From an uncultured Lachnospiraceae bacterium (GTDB lineage Bacteria > Bacillota > Clostridia > Lachnospirales > Lachnospiraceae), in assembly GCA_947174615.1 (NCBI GenBank), contig CAMWJQ010000042.1, positions 1 through 14,205 of the forward strand: a DNA stretch of 14,205 nt, given 5' to 3'. Positions 6,654-14,175 of this stretch are shown one piece after another. Numbering within the stretch: position 1 is the first letter of the stretch; each line of letters begins with the position of its first letter. Below the pieces are notes generated by a model, which was not told where the DNA came from, searched no databases, and saw nothing but the letters and a program-made list of their open reading frames with translations. Made by a program: the position numbers and the translations under genes.

Positions 6654-7211
6654 ATGAAGTATGTGATTTTAGGCGGTGTGGCAGCTGGAACAAAGGCTGC
6701 GGCGAAGCTCAAGCGTCTTGACAGGCAGTCTGAAGTAGTCATTTTTACCAAAAGTACAGACATTTCCTATGCGGGGTGCGGACTGCCTTATTACATTGGC
6801 GGAGACATTGCCACAAGGGACGAACTGATTGTCAATTCACCGGAAAAGTATGCGGGGCTGACGGGGGCGCAGGTGCAGACGGGCTGCGAGGCAGTCGGTA
6901 TCGACAGCAGCGCCAAGCAGGTATCCATCCGCCGCACAGATGGCAGCAGCTTTACGGAAAATTATGACAAGCTGATTATTGCGACCGGGGCAGCGCCCTT
7001 TGTACCGCCGGTGGACGGTGTGGGGCTGGCGGGGGCATTTTGTGTGCGCACGCCGGATGATGCCGTGGCAATCCGTGCGTATGCAGAGCAGAATAACTGC
7101 CGTCGCAGGTGCAGACGGGCTGCGAGGCAGTCGGTATCGACAGCAGCGCCAAGCAGGTATCCATCCGCCGCACAGATGGCAGCAGCTTTACGGAAAATTA
7201 TGACAAGCTGA
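6654..7211 (+). CDS. 5' fragment of frameshifted CoA-disulfide-reductase-like fusion gene
   Basis: The ATG follows AGGAGG, so this is the true start. Residues 1-151 are the N-terminal FAD-binding part of a pyridine-nucleotide disulfide oxidoreductase of the CoA-disulfide reductase / NADH oxidase type. It shows the dinucleotide motif GGVAAG (7-12), the redox cysteine C42 in SYAGCGLPYYIGG, and IIATGAAP. Such enzymes use NAD(P)H to reduce CoA disulfide or related low-molecular-weight polysulfides. At position 7107 the duplicated copy begins in a different frame, adding 34 unrelated residues before a TGA at 7209-7211. The fragment therefore lacks the NAD(P)H domain and is very unlikely to be active alone. 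With one repeat unit removed, residue 151 runs directly into the downstream frame and gives an 856-residue protein. Confidence 0.85.
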   Translation: MKYVILGGVAAGTKAAAKLKRLDRQSEVVIFTKSTDISYAGCGLPYYIGGDIATRDELIVNSPEKYAGLTGAQVQTGCEAVGIDSSAKQVSIRRTDGSSFTENYDKLIIATGAAPFVPPVDGVGLAGAFCVRTPDDAVAIRAYAEQNNCRRRCRRAARQSVSTAAPSRYPSAAQMAAALRKIMTS

Positions 7212-7342
7212 TTATTGCGACCGGGGCAGCGCCCTTTGTACCGCCGGTGGACGGTGTGGGGCTGGCGGGGGCATTTTGTGTGCGCACGCCGGATGATGCC
7301 GTGGCAATCCGTGCGTATGCAGAGCAGAATAACTGCCGTCGC
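6868..7342 (+). repeat. Perfect 236-bp tandem duplication breaking the reading frame
   Basis: Bases 6868-7106 and 7104-7342 are identical. The repeat period is 236 bp, and a CGC shared at the copy edges (6868-6870, 7104-7106, 7340-7342) gives 3-bp microhomology at the junction. I compared the copies by eye and found no mismatch. Since 236 is not a multiple of three, the second copy is read out of frame. Deleting one unit (for example 7107-7342) restores a single frame of 857 codons including the stop. Zero divergence means the event is very recent, or is an assembly or culture artefact. Homologous recombination between the copies could revert it. Confidence 0.95.
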
Positions 7343-9460
7343 GCCGTGGTGTGCGGCGCTGGATTTATCGGGCTTGAAGTGGCGGAAAATCTTGCGGCGA
7401 TGAAGATGGACGTGACTGTGATCGACGCCGCGCCGCAGATTATGCCGAATGCGTTCGACGGGGATATGGCTGGATATGCCAAGCGTCAGCTCAAAGCGGG
7501 CGGGATGCGCGTGCTGACTTCTGTGAGTCTCAAGGGCATCTATGGAGGAGACCATGTAGAGCGTGTCAGTACTGACGCAGGCACATTGCAGGCGGACATT
7601 GTGATCCTTGCGATTGGCGTGCGCCCGGCTACAGAGTTCCTAAAGGATTCAGGGATTGAGATGTTCAAAGGGACTGTGCTGGTGGATGAGGAAATGCGGA
7701 CAAACCTTTCGGATATCTATGCGGTTGGAGACTGTGCGATGGTCAAAAATGCACTGACCGGCAAGCCGCAGTGGTCCGCGATGGGATCGACAGCCAATCT
7801 CGCAGCCCGCGCAATGGCAAAGAAGCTGCATAACCAGGGCAATGGCTATGGCGGCTGTCTGGGAACCGGTGTCGTGCGCCTGCTGCCCGCGCTCAACGGC
7901 GGCAGGTCAGGTCTGACGCAGGAGCAGGCAGAGGCGGCGGGATTGGATGCGGTATCGGTGGTCTGCGTTCTGGACGACAAGGCGCATTATTATCCTGGGG
8001 CGTCCTCCTTTATCGTCAAGCTCACCGCAGAGGCAAAGAGCCGCAGGCTGCTTGGCATACAGGTGTTCGGCGCAGGGGCAGTTGATAAGATGGTTGATAT
8101 CGCGGTGACAGGTATGTATCAAGGGATGAAGTTAGAGGACTTTGACACGATGGATTTTGCCTATGCGCCGCCGTTCTCCACGGCAATCCATCCGTTTGTC
8201 ACAGCATGTTACATACTGGAGAACAAGCTGGACGGCGTGATCAACAGTATGAGTCCGGCGGAGTATGTCTCCGGTGCAGCAAAGGATTATACCGTGCTGG
8301 ATGCGCTGCCGGCGCCGTCCATCCCGAATGCGCGCTGGATCAATCTTGCGGCAGTCACGGAACCAATAGAAGGGCTGGACAAGGATGCAAAGCTGCTGCT
8401 GGTGTGCGCAAAGGGCAAGCGGGGATACTTTTTGCAGAACCGTCTGAAAGCGCTCGGCTACACGAACACCCTTGTTTTGGAGGGTGGTATCACCTTTAAC
8501 GAGGTCAGCGTACCGCGCAATGGCAGGAAGCTCTCGCCGGAGGACATCAAGCGCGTGAAGGGTCTTGGCTGCCTGCAGGATAAGCGTTATGACGATATCT
8601 TTAATGTGCGTGTCATCACGAGAAACGGCAAGATTACGGCAGATGAACAGAAAAAGATTGCCGAGGCGGCAGAAAAGTTTGGCACGGGCGAGGTGACGAT
8701 GACCACGCGCCTGACACTGGAAATCCAGGGAGTGCCGTATGACAGCATTGATGATGTGCGCGCATTTCTGGCAGAGGCGGGGCTAGAGACAGGCGGGACA
8801 GGTTCTAAAGTGCGCCCTGTGGTTTCCTGCAAGGGGACGACTTGCCAATATGGTTTGATTGACACATTTGCACTCTCACAGAAGCTGCATGACCTGTATT
8901 ACAAGGGCTATCAGAATGTCTCACTGCCGCACAAGTTCAAGATTGCTGTCGGCGGCTGTCCGAATAATTGTGTAAAACCAGATCTGAATGACCTTGGCAT
9001 CGTGGGTCAGCGTGTGCCGGAGATGGATCTTTCCAAGTGCCGTGGCTGCAAAGTGTGTCAGGTGGAGAAGGGATGCCCGATTCATGTCGCACAGATGCAG
9101 GACGGAAAGATACAGATTGACGCAGAGGTGTGCAATCACTGCGGACGCTGTGTCAGCAAGTGCCCGTTTGGCGCAGTCAATGAGTCCGCAGGCGGATATC
9201 GGATCTACATCGGCGGTCGCTGGGGCAAGAAGGTGGCGCAGGGGCATATGCTCGATAAGCTGTTTACATCCGAGGAGGAAGTGATTGATCTGGCAGAGCG
9301 CGCAATTTTGTTTTTCCGCGATGAGGGACTTTCAGGGGAACGTTTTGCAGACACAATAGACAGGCTGGGATTTGAGTATGTGCAGGAAAAGCTGCTGCAT
9401 CATGCGATAGACCGTGAAGAGATTTTGAAGAAGACAGTCGTAGGCGGGGCAACGTGTTAG
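7109..9460 (+). CDS. 3' fragment: CoA-disulfide-reductase-like, rhodanese, sulfite-reductase-like and ferredoxin modules
   Basis: The frame opens at a GTG inside the second repeat copy with no ribosome site, so it is probably not an independent start. Numbering below is for the repaired 856-residue protein. It contains the NAD(P)H motif VVCGAGFIGLE (153-163), the second FAD motif IYAVGDCA (276-283) and AYAPPFS (424-430). A rhodanese domain follows (about 449-540) with persulfide-carrying C506 in LLVCAKGKRGY. Next is a sulfite/nitrite-reductase half-domain (about 570-640) with CKGTTC (C647, C652) and GGCPNNC (C690, C694), the pattern that binds a [4Fe-4S]-siroheme pair. Two [4Fe-4S] ferredoxin motifs come last (C717/720/723/729 and C748/751/754/758), an arrangement like AsrC-type sulfite reductases. 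The likely role is NAD(P)H-driven reduction of sulfane sulfur or sulfite in the cytoplasm; the substrate is inferred. A phosphofructokinase gene follows 34 bp later. Confidence 0.85.
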   Translation: MQTGCEAVGIDSSAKQVSIRRTDGSSFTENYDKLIIATGAAPFVPPVDGVGLAGAFCVRTPDDAVAIRAYAEQNNCRRAVVCGAGFIGLEVAENLAAMKMDVTVIDAAPQIMPNAFDGDMAGYAKRQLKAGGMRVLTSVSLKGIYGGDHVERVSTDAGTLQADIVILAIGVRPATEFLKDSGIEMFKGTVLVDEEMRTNLSDIYAVGDCAMVKNALTGKPQWSAMGSTANLAARAMAKKLHNQGNGYGGCLGTGVVRLLPALNGGRSGLTQEQAEAAGLDAVSVVCVLDDKAHYYPGASSFIVKLTAEAKSRRLLGIQVFGAGAVDKMVDIAVTGMYQGMKLEDFDTMDFAYAPPFSTAIHPFVTACYILENKLDGVINSMSPAEYVSGAAKDYTVLDALPAPSIPNARWINLAAVTEPIEGLDKDAKLLLVCAKGKRGYFLQNRLKALGYTNTLVLEGGITFNEVSVPRNGRKLSPEDIKRVKGLGCLQDKRYDDIFNVRVITRNGKITADEQKKIAEAAEKFGTGEVTMTTRLTLEIQGVPYDSIDDVRAFLAEAGLETGGTGSKVRPVVSCKGTTCQYGLIDTFALSQKLHDLYYKGYQNVSLPHKFKIAVGGCPNNCVKPDLNDLGIVGQRVPEMDLSKCRGCKVCQVEKGCPIHVAQMQDGKIQIDAEVCNHCGRCVSKCPFGAVNESAGGYRIYIGGRWGKKVAQGHMLDKLFTSEEEVIDLAERAILFFRDEGLSGERFADTIDRLGFEYVQEKLLHHAIDREEILKKTVVGGATC

Positions 9461-9494
9461 GAATAGAGATAGATCAAGAAGGAGGGCAACAACA

Positions 9495-10736
9495 ATGGCT
9501 AAGAAAAGAAACATCATCGTAGGACAGTCAGGAGGACCGACATCGGTCATCAACTCCAGTCTGGCAGGGGTGTACAAGACTGCAAAAGAGCGAGGATTCC
9601 ACAAGGTGTATGGTATGCTGCACGGTATTCAGGGATTTCTGGATGAGCAGTATGTGGATCTGTCCACGCAGATTCATTCCGATATGGATATTGAACTGTT
9701 AAAGCGCACACCGTCGGCATTTTTGGGTTCCTGCCGCTATAAGCTTCCCGATATCCATGAGAATCCTGATATCTATGACAAGATTTTTAACATACTGGAT
9801 AAACTGGATATTGAGACCTTTATTTACATTGGCGGCAATGACTCGATGGATACCATCAAGAAGCTGTCAGACTATGCGATCCTGAAAGGCCACACGCAAA
9901 AGTTTCTGGGCGTGCCGAAGACGATTGACAATGATCTTGCGCTGACAGACCATACACCCGGCTTTGGAAGCGCTGCAAAATATATCGCGGCATCGACCAA
10001 AGAAGTGATTCGAGACGCGCTGGGACTGACCTACCACAAGACAATGATCACGGTGATCGAGGTGATGGGGCGTAACGCGGGCTGGCTCACCGGAGCGACA
10101 GCGCTGGCAAAGACAGAGGAGTGCGATGGACCGGATTTGATATATCTGCCTGAAATTCCGTTTGATATTGAGAAATTTCTGAAAAAAGTACAGGATCTAT
10201 TGAAAAAGAAGGAGTCCATCATTATCGCAGTGTCGGAGGGCATCAAGCTCGCCGATGGCAGATATGTCTGTGAGCTGTCGGGCGGTGCGGATTATGTGGA
10301 TGCGTTTGGGCACAAGCAGCTGCAGGGAACCGCTGCTTATCTGGCGGGATATCTGGGCGCAGAGATTGGCTGCAAGACGCGGAGCATTGAATTTTCGACA
10401 TTGCAGCGAAGTGCGTCGCACATGGCGTCGCGCGTTGATGTCAACGAGGCATTTATGGTCGGCGGCGCCGCTGTGAAGGCAGCCGACGAGGGCGACACGG
10501 GCAAGATGGTCGTTATTGACCGCGTGTCTGACGATCCCTATATGAGCGCTGCGGGCATCTATGACGTGCACCGCATTGCCAACAATGAGAAGGTGGTTCC
10601 CAGAAACTGGGTAAACAGAGAAGGCAACTATGTGACCGATGAATTTATCAATTATATCGAGCCGTTGATTCAGGGAGATTACCAGCCGTTTATGGTCAAC
10701 GGTCTGCCACAGCATCTGGTGCTGCGCAAGAAATAA
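9495..10736 (+). CDS. pfp: 6-phosphofructokinase, probably pyrophosphate-dependent
   Basis: It phosphorylates fructose 6-phosphate to fructose 1,6-bisphosphate in glycolysis. At 413 residues it is longer than the roughly 320-residue bacterial ATP enzymes and fits the long group that includes PPi-dependent forms. Motifs are GQSGGPTSVIN (10-20) at the phosphate site, GGNDS (113-117), PKTIDND (141-147) with catalytic D145, and MGRNAGW (191-197). Two residues decide the phosphoryl donor. An Asp (D116) replaces the Gly of ATP enzymes (GGDGS), and a Lys (K142) replaces the Gly in PGTIDND; both are hallmarks of PPi use and would make the step reversible. The preceding aspartate of the usual GGDDS is Asn here. 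An AAGGAGGG site lies before the ATG. The short gaps on both sides suggest co-transcription with the fusion oxidoreductase gene and folD. Confidence 0.88.
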   Translation: MAKKRNIIVGQSGGPTSVINSSLAGVYKTAKERGFHKVYGMLHGIQGFLDEQYVDLSTQIHSDMDIELLKRTPSAFLGSCRYKLPDIHENPDIYDKIFNILDKLDIETFIYIGGNDSMDTIKKLSDYAILKGHTQKFLGVPKTIDNDLALTDHTPGFGSAAKYIAASTKEVIRDALGLTYHKTMITVIEVMGRNAGWLTGATALAKTEECDGPDLIYLPEIPFDIEKFLKKVQDLLKKKESIIIAVSEGIKLADGRYVCELSGGADYVDAFGHKQLQGTAAYLAGYLGAEIGCKTRSIEFSTLQRSASHMASRVDVNEAFMVGGAAVKAADEGDTGKMVVIDRVSDDPYMSAAGIYDVHRIANNEKVVPRNWVNREGNYVTDEFINYIEPLIQGDYQPFMVNGLPQHLVLRKK

Positions 10737-10771
10737 AAAGCTGATTGAAAAAAATACTAGGAGGCAGTTTG

Positions 10772-11611
10772 ATGGTTCAGATAATAGACGGAAAGAAGAT
10801 TTCGCAGGAGATCAAAGATGAGCTAAAGGAAAAGGTATCTGCGCTGAAGGAGCAGGGAAAAACAATCTGTCTGGCAGTGATTCAAGTGGGCAGTGACCCG
10901 GCGTCCAGCGTGTACGTCGGCAACAAGAAAAAAGCGTGTGCCTATATCGGCATAGAGTCCTTATCCTATGAGCTGCCGGAGGAGACAACGGAGCAGGAGC
11001 TATTGGACTTGGTGAAAAAGCTGAATGCGGACGATAACGTCAACGGTATTCTGGTACAGCTTCCGCTGCCCGGACAGATTGATGAGCAGAAGGTGATTCA
11101 GACCATTGCGCCGGAGAAGGATGTTGACGGGTTTCATGAGAAGAGTGTCGGTGCGCTCTGCGTGGGCAGCAGGGGATTTGTGTCGTGCACGCCGCTTGGC
11201 ATTATCCAGCTTCTAAAGCGCTCCGGTATCGAAATCGCAGGAAGACACTGTGTCGTGATCGGGCGCAGCAACATTGTAGGCAAGCCGATGGCGCTTTTGC
11301 TGCTGCGGGAAAACGGCACGGTCACAGTCTGCCATTCGCGCACGCAGAATATCAAAGAAATCACAAAGCAGGCGGATATTCTGGTCGTGGCAATCGGAAA
11401 GCCGAAGTTTGTGGATGATTCTTATGTAAAAGAAGGAGCAGTAGTCATTGACGTCGGCATCCACAGGGATGAGAACAACAAGCTCTGCGGTGATGTGGAT
11501 TATGAGAAAGTGGCGCCGCACACCAGTGCGATCACGCCGGTTCCCGGCGGGGTAGGTCCGATGACCATTGCGATGCTGATGTATAACTGTGTTTCTTCTG
11601 TCGAATCATGA
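10772..11611 (+). CDS. folD: Bifunctional methylenetetrahydrofolate dehydrogenase / methenyltetrahydrofolate cyclohydrolase
   Basis: It interconverts 5,10-methylene- and 10-formyl-tetrahydrofolate through the methenyl form, supplying one-carbon units for purines, formylmethionine and, in anaerobes, folate-linked carbon flow. The start is the ATG at 10772, 7 bp after AGGAGG. A TTG nine codons upstream is in frame but has no such site. The resulting 279 residues are normal for FolD. Motifs are YVGNKKKACAYIGI (the Y-x3-K catalytic signature), VQLPLPGQID, PEKDVDGFH, a nucleotide-binding region with VVIGRSNIVGKPMALLL, and the C-terminal PGGVGPMTIAMLMYN. It starts 35 bp after the phosphofructokinase gene, and rarA starts 19 bp after its stop, so the three genes appear to form one transcription unit. 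Confidence 0.96.
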   Translation: MVQIIDGKKISQEIKDELKEKVSALKEQGKTICLAVIQVGSDPASSVYVGNKKKACAYIGIESLSYELPEETTEQELLDLVKKLNADDNVNGILVQLPLPGQIDEQKVIQTIAPEKDVDGFHEKSVGALCVGSRGFVSCTPLGIIQLLKRSGIEIAGRHCVVIGRSNIVGKPMALLLLRENGTVTVCHSRTQNIKEITKQADILVVAIGKPKFVDDSYVKEGAVVIDVGIHRDENNKLCGDVDYEKVAPHTSAITPVPGGVGPMTIAMLMYNCVSSVES

Positions 11612-11630
11612 CAGAATCAGATCAATAAAT

Positions 11631-12974
11631 ATGGAACAGATGACACTATTTGACAGGGAGCTGCCGCAGCCGCTCGCAGCGCGGCTGCGCCCGCAGTCTT
11701 TGGAAGACTATGCAGGACAGACTCATCTGCTTGGTAAGGGAAAGGTGCTGCGCCGCTTGATTGAAAGTGACCAGGTATCCTCCATGATATTCTGGGGACC
11801 GCCGGGCGTGGGTAAGACAACGCTGGCACGGATTATCGCAGGCAGGACGAAATCAGCCTTTATTGATTTCTCCGCGGTGACAAGCGGCATCAAGGAAATC
11901 CGCACGGTGATGGAACAGGCAGAGCAGAACCGCCGCTTTGGGGAGCGGACAATCGTGTTTGTGGACGAGATCCATCGCTTTAACAAAGCACAGCAGGACG
12001 CTTTTCTGCCTTTTGTAGAAAAGGGAAGCATTATTCTGATTGGCGCGACAACCGAAAATCCGTCGTTTGAGATAAACAGCGCGCTCTTGTCGCGGTGCAA
12101 GGTGTTTGTGCTTCATGCGCTCACACAGGAGGAGCTGACGATGCTGCTGTCTCGTGCGCTCACGGACGACAGGGGTTTTGGCATGCAGCAGGTGTATATA
12201 TCTGATGACATGCTTCGCGCGATTGCAGCCTTCGCAAACGGAGATGCAAGAACTGCGTTGTCAACGCTGGAAATGGTGGTCCTGAACGGAGAGATTGACG
12301 AAAATGGGGCAGTCACGGTCACGAGTGAAACATTAGAGCAGTGTACTGCCAAAAAGTCTTTATTATATGATAAAAAGGGAGAGGAGCACTATAATCTGAT
12401 TTCCGCGCTGCATAAATCCATGCGTAATTCGGACCCGGATGCCGCAGTGTACTGGCTTGCCCGCATGTTGGAAGCGGGGGAAGATCCGCTGTATGTGGCA
12501 AGACGGGTGACGCGCTTTGCGAGTGAGGACGTGGGTCTTGCGGACCCGCAGGCGCTTTCGGTTGCCGTGGCAGCATATCAGGCGTGCCATTTTATCGGTA
12601 TGCCGGAGTGCAGTGTGCACTTGACACAGGCAGTTGTATACATGTCGCTTGCGCCGAAGTCAAATGCGCTCTACATGGCATATGAACATGCCAAACTGGA
12701 TGCTGTAGAGCAGCTTGCCGAACCGGTGCCGCTTGTGATACGCAATGCGGTCACAGAGCTGATGGGCGCGCTGGATTATGGAAAAGGATACCAGTATGCC
12801 CATGATACAGAGGAGAAACTCACGCATATGCAGTGCCTTCCGGACTCCCTGCTGGGCAGACAGTACTATCAGCCGACCACACAGGGGCAGGAGGCGGCAT
12901 ACAAGAAAAGGCTGGATCAGATTATGGACTGGAGGGCGAAGGACAAAGTTCGCACGTCCGAAAAAGGTGATTGA
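11631..12974 (+). CDS. rarA: Replication-associated recombination protein A (AAA+ ATPase, RarA/MgsA)
   Basis: A 447-residue AAA+ ATPase of the clamp-loader-like RarA/MgsA/WRNIP1 family, which acts at stalled replication forks. It has Walker A GPPGVGKTT (56-64), Walker B IVFVDEIHRFNKAQQDAFLP (108-127), a sensor region GATTENPSF (138-146) and the SRCKVF arginine motif near 154-159. The C-terminal part carries the family's tetramerisation region, with SDPDAAVYWLARMLEAGEDP and RFASEDVGLADP. Length is typical of the family. The start is uncertain. The ATG at 11631 gives MEQMTLFDRELPQPLAARLRP, a usual N-terminus, but no clear ribosome site precedes it. An ATG three codons later and a GTG at 11589 inside folD are alternatives. 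The last 53 bp overlap the convergent dus gene. Confidence 0.94.
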   Translation: MEQMTLFDRELPQPLAARLRPQSLEDYAGQTHLLGKGKVLRRLIESDQVSSMIFWGPPGVGKTTLARIIAGRTKSAFIDFSAVTSGIKEIRTVMEQAEQNRRFGERTIVFVDEIHRFNKAQQDAFLPFVEKGSIILIGATTENPSFEINSALLSRCKVFVLHALTQEELTMLLSRALTDDRGFGMQQVYISDDMLRAIAAFANGDARTALSTLEMVVLNGEIDENGAVTVTSETLEQCTAKKSLLYDKKGEEHYNLISALHKSMRNSDPDAAVYWLARMLEAGEDPLYVARRVTRFASEDVGLADPQALSVAVAAYQACHFIGMPECSVHLTQAVVYMSLAPKSNALYMAYEHAKLDAVEQLAEPVPLVIRNAVTELMGALDYGKGYQYAHDTEEKLTHMQCLPDSLLGRQYYQPTTQGQEAAYKKRLDQIMDWRAKDKVRTSEKGD

Positions 12975-13911
12975 CCGCAATCTTATAGTCCGTGTAATTC
13001 GATGCTTTGCGGATTTTCTTTAAGTGCTTGTCAGGAGCGGCGAAGCTCTCACTGAGATACGTCCACAAGTCCTTCATCTTGAAAAGTGTAGGCGTCTCCC
13101 CCGGCATTTGGGCAGCATAACCCTCAAAGACTTCATCGTGGAAGGCTTTGAGGGTTTCTTTGGATAATGGCTGGCATGAGGATACAGCAGTATCCGCAGG
13201 GCTGCCTGACAGGGCAGTATGACGGATTTGTGCAGGCAGCGCTGGATTCTTGAGGATACCGCGCCCGATCATGATACAGTCCGTCTGCGGCAGCCGGTTG
13301 AGCAGGTTTTCATAGCCTGTAGCGGAGACGATATCGCCGTTATAGCACAGAGGCGTCTCAGGCAGAGCCGACACAGCGGCTTCAAAGGCATCCTCGTGCG
13401 GTTTGAATTGATAAAATTCTCGCTGCAGGCGCGGGTGGATAATCAGTTCCGCAACGGGATATTTTTGATAGATGTCAAGAATTGCAGCCCATTCCGCAGC
13501 CGATTCGACACCGATTCTTGTCTTGATGGATATGCTGACAGGAGACTTCTCGTAGATTTCATATAAGAAGTGGTCCAGCTCCTCAGGGACGCCCAAAAAC
13601 CCTGCGCCGCGTTTTCTGGCAGCCACGGTGCCGGAAGGACAGCCGAGATTGAGATTCACGGTCCGGTAGCCGTATTCAGCAATTTTATTCGCAATCTGTA
13701 TAAACTCTTCTGCGCGGTTTGTCAGAATCTGCGGCACGACGTCCAAATGTTGATTGTGTTCAGGCAGGATCTCGTTCAGTTCCCGGCGGTTCATTTTTTT
13801 GCTGGCGATAAACGGCGTGAAGTACTTGTCGATGCTGCCGAAATAATGATGGTAGGCAGTTCTGTAGATATAGGTCGTGATACCCTCCATGGGTGCAAGA
13901 TATATTTTCAT
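12922..13911 (-). CDS. dus: tRNA-dihydrouridine synthase (Dus family)
   Basis: An FMN-dependent enzyme that reduces uridine to dihydrouridine in tRNA using NADPH. The start MKIYLAPMEG follows a GGGGG ribosome site 6 bp upstream on the minus strand. The frame is open further 5', but that extension lacks family features. The 329-residue product has the FMN-binding N-terminus (LAPMEGIT), the catalytic cysteine C91 in NLNLGCPSGTVAARKRGAGFLG-like context (quoted in part: NLNLGCPSGT), the SIKTRIG lysine (K130), IHPR (H159), YNGDI (190-194) and MIGRGILKNP. It is somewhat divergent from the E. coli DusA/B/C types and the class cannot be assigned by eye. It has its own promoter and leader. It converges with rarA, and its last 17 or so codons lie within rarA's 3' end. 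Confidence 0.93.
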   Translation of the reverse strand: MKIYLAPMEGITTYIYRTAYHHYFGSIDKYFTPFIASKKMNRRELNEILPEHNQHLDVVPQILTNRAEEFIQIANKIAEYGYRTVNLNLGCPSGTVAARKRGAGFLGVPEELDHFLYEIYEKSPVSISIKTRIGVESAAEWAAILDIYQKYPVAELIIHPRLQREFYQFKPHEDAFEAAVSALPETPLCYNGDIVSATGYENLLNRLPQTDCIMIGRGILKNPALPAQIRHTALSGSPADTAVSSCQPLSKETLKAFHDEVFEGYAAQMPGETPTLFKMKDLWTYLSESFAAPDKHLKKIRKASNYTDYKIAVNHLFRTCELCPSPSSP

Positions 13912-13933
13912 AAAAATCCCCCATTCTTGCCAA

Positions 13934-13957
13934 TGCCTGCGAATTTGGGCGCAGGCA
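13934..13957 (-). promoter_or_regulatory. Strong hairpin in the dus leader
   Basis: TGCCTGCG (13934-13941) and CGCAGGCA (13950-13957) form a perfect 8-bp stem with an 8-base loop. It lies in the transcribed leader of dus, about 11 nt before the ribosome site. No T-run follows on the minus strand, so it is not a classical terminator. A role in mRNA stability or translation is inferred. Confidence 0.5.
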
Positions 13958-14008
13958 CAAATTTGCCGTGTGAAAATCCAGTCTAAAGACTTGGTGATAT
14001 CATGCCTC

Positions 14009-14036
14009 ATTATACAATATTTCGACGGTTTGTCAA
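14009..14036 (-). promoter_or_regulatory. Near-consensus sigma-A promoter for dus
   Basis: Read on the minus strand: TTGACA (14036-14031), a 16-bp spacer, then TATAAT (14014-14009). Both boxes match the consensus exactly. Transcription should start near 14002 and give a leader of roughly 90 nt that contains the hairpin at 13934-13957. Confidence 0.75.
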
Positions 14037-14153
14037 TGCAGCTGTCGGTGGCAGTCACGGTTAACGCAAGCTTTATGAACACATTGTAAACAGATAGGTT
14101 TATAGTAAAAAGTTGAGAAAAATCAAGGTGTTTTTGTCGAAAACGGAGATATG

Positions 14154-14175
14154 GTTACTTTTCACACCCACGCCA
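14154..14175 (-). repeat. 22-bp dispersed repeat, copy 2 (inverted)
   Basis: This is the reverse complement of 6514-6535 with one mismatch. It lies about 118 bp upstream of the dus -35 box and 30 bp from the window end, so it may belong to the control region of a gene outside the window. Confidence 0.6.

Noticed and set aside
6868..7342. Insertion sequence or integrated element as cause of the split
   Set aside because: The extra 236 bp is entirely host gene sequence; there are no terminal inverted repeats or transposase.
7109..9460. Downstream frame as an independent intact gene
   Set aside because: It lacks the FAD-binding N-terminus and redox cysteine and has no ribosome site. The exact upstream repeat explains it as the rest of a split gene.
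10745..10771. Nine-codon upstream extension of folD from a TTG
   Set aside because: The AGGAGG site lies inside this stretch and is correctly spaced for the ATG at 10772.
13219..13986. Plus-strand frames opposite dus
   Set aside because: The minus-strand Dus protein has all expected motifs, so the plus-strand frames are mirror images without start signals.
13912..14082. N-terminal extension of the dus frame
   Set aside because: The extension runs through the promoter and leader hairpin and lacks family features; MKIYLAPMEG with its own ribosome site is the normal N-terminus.
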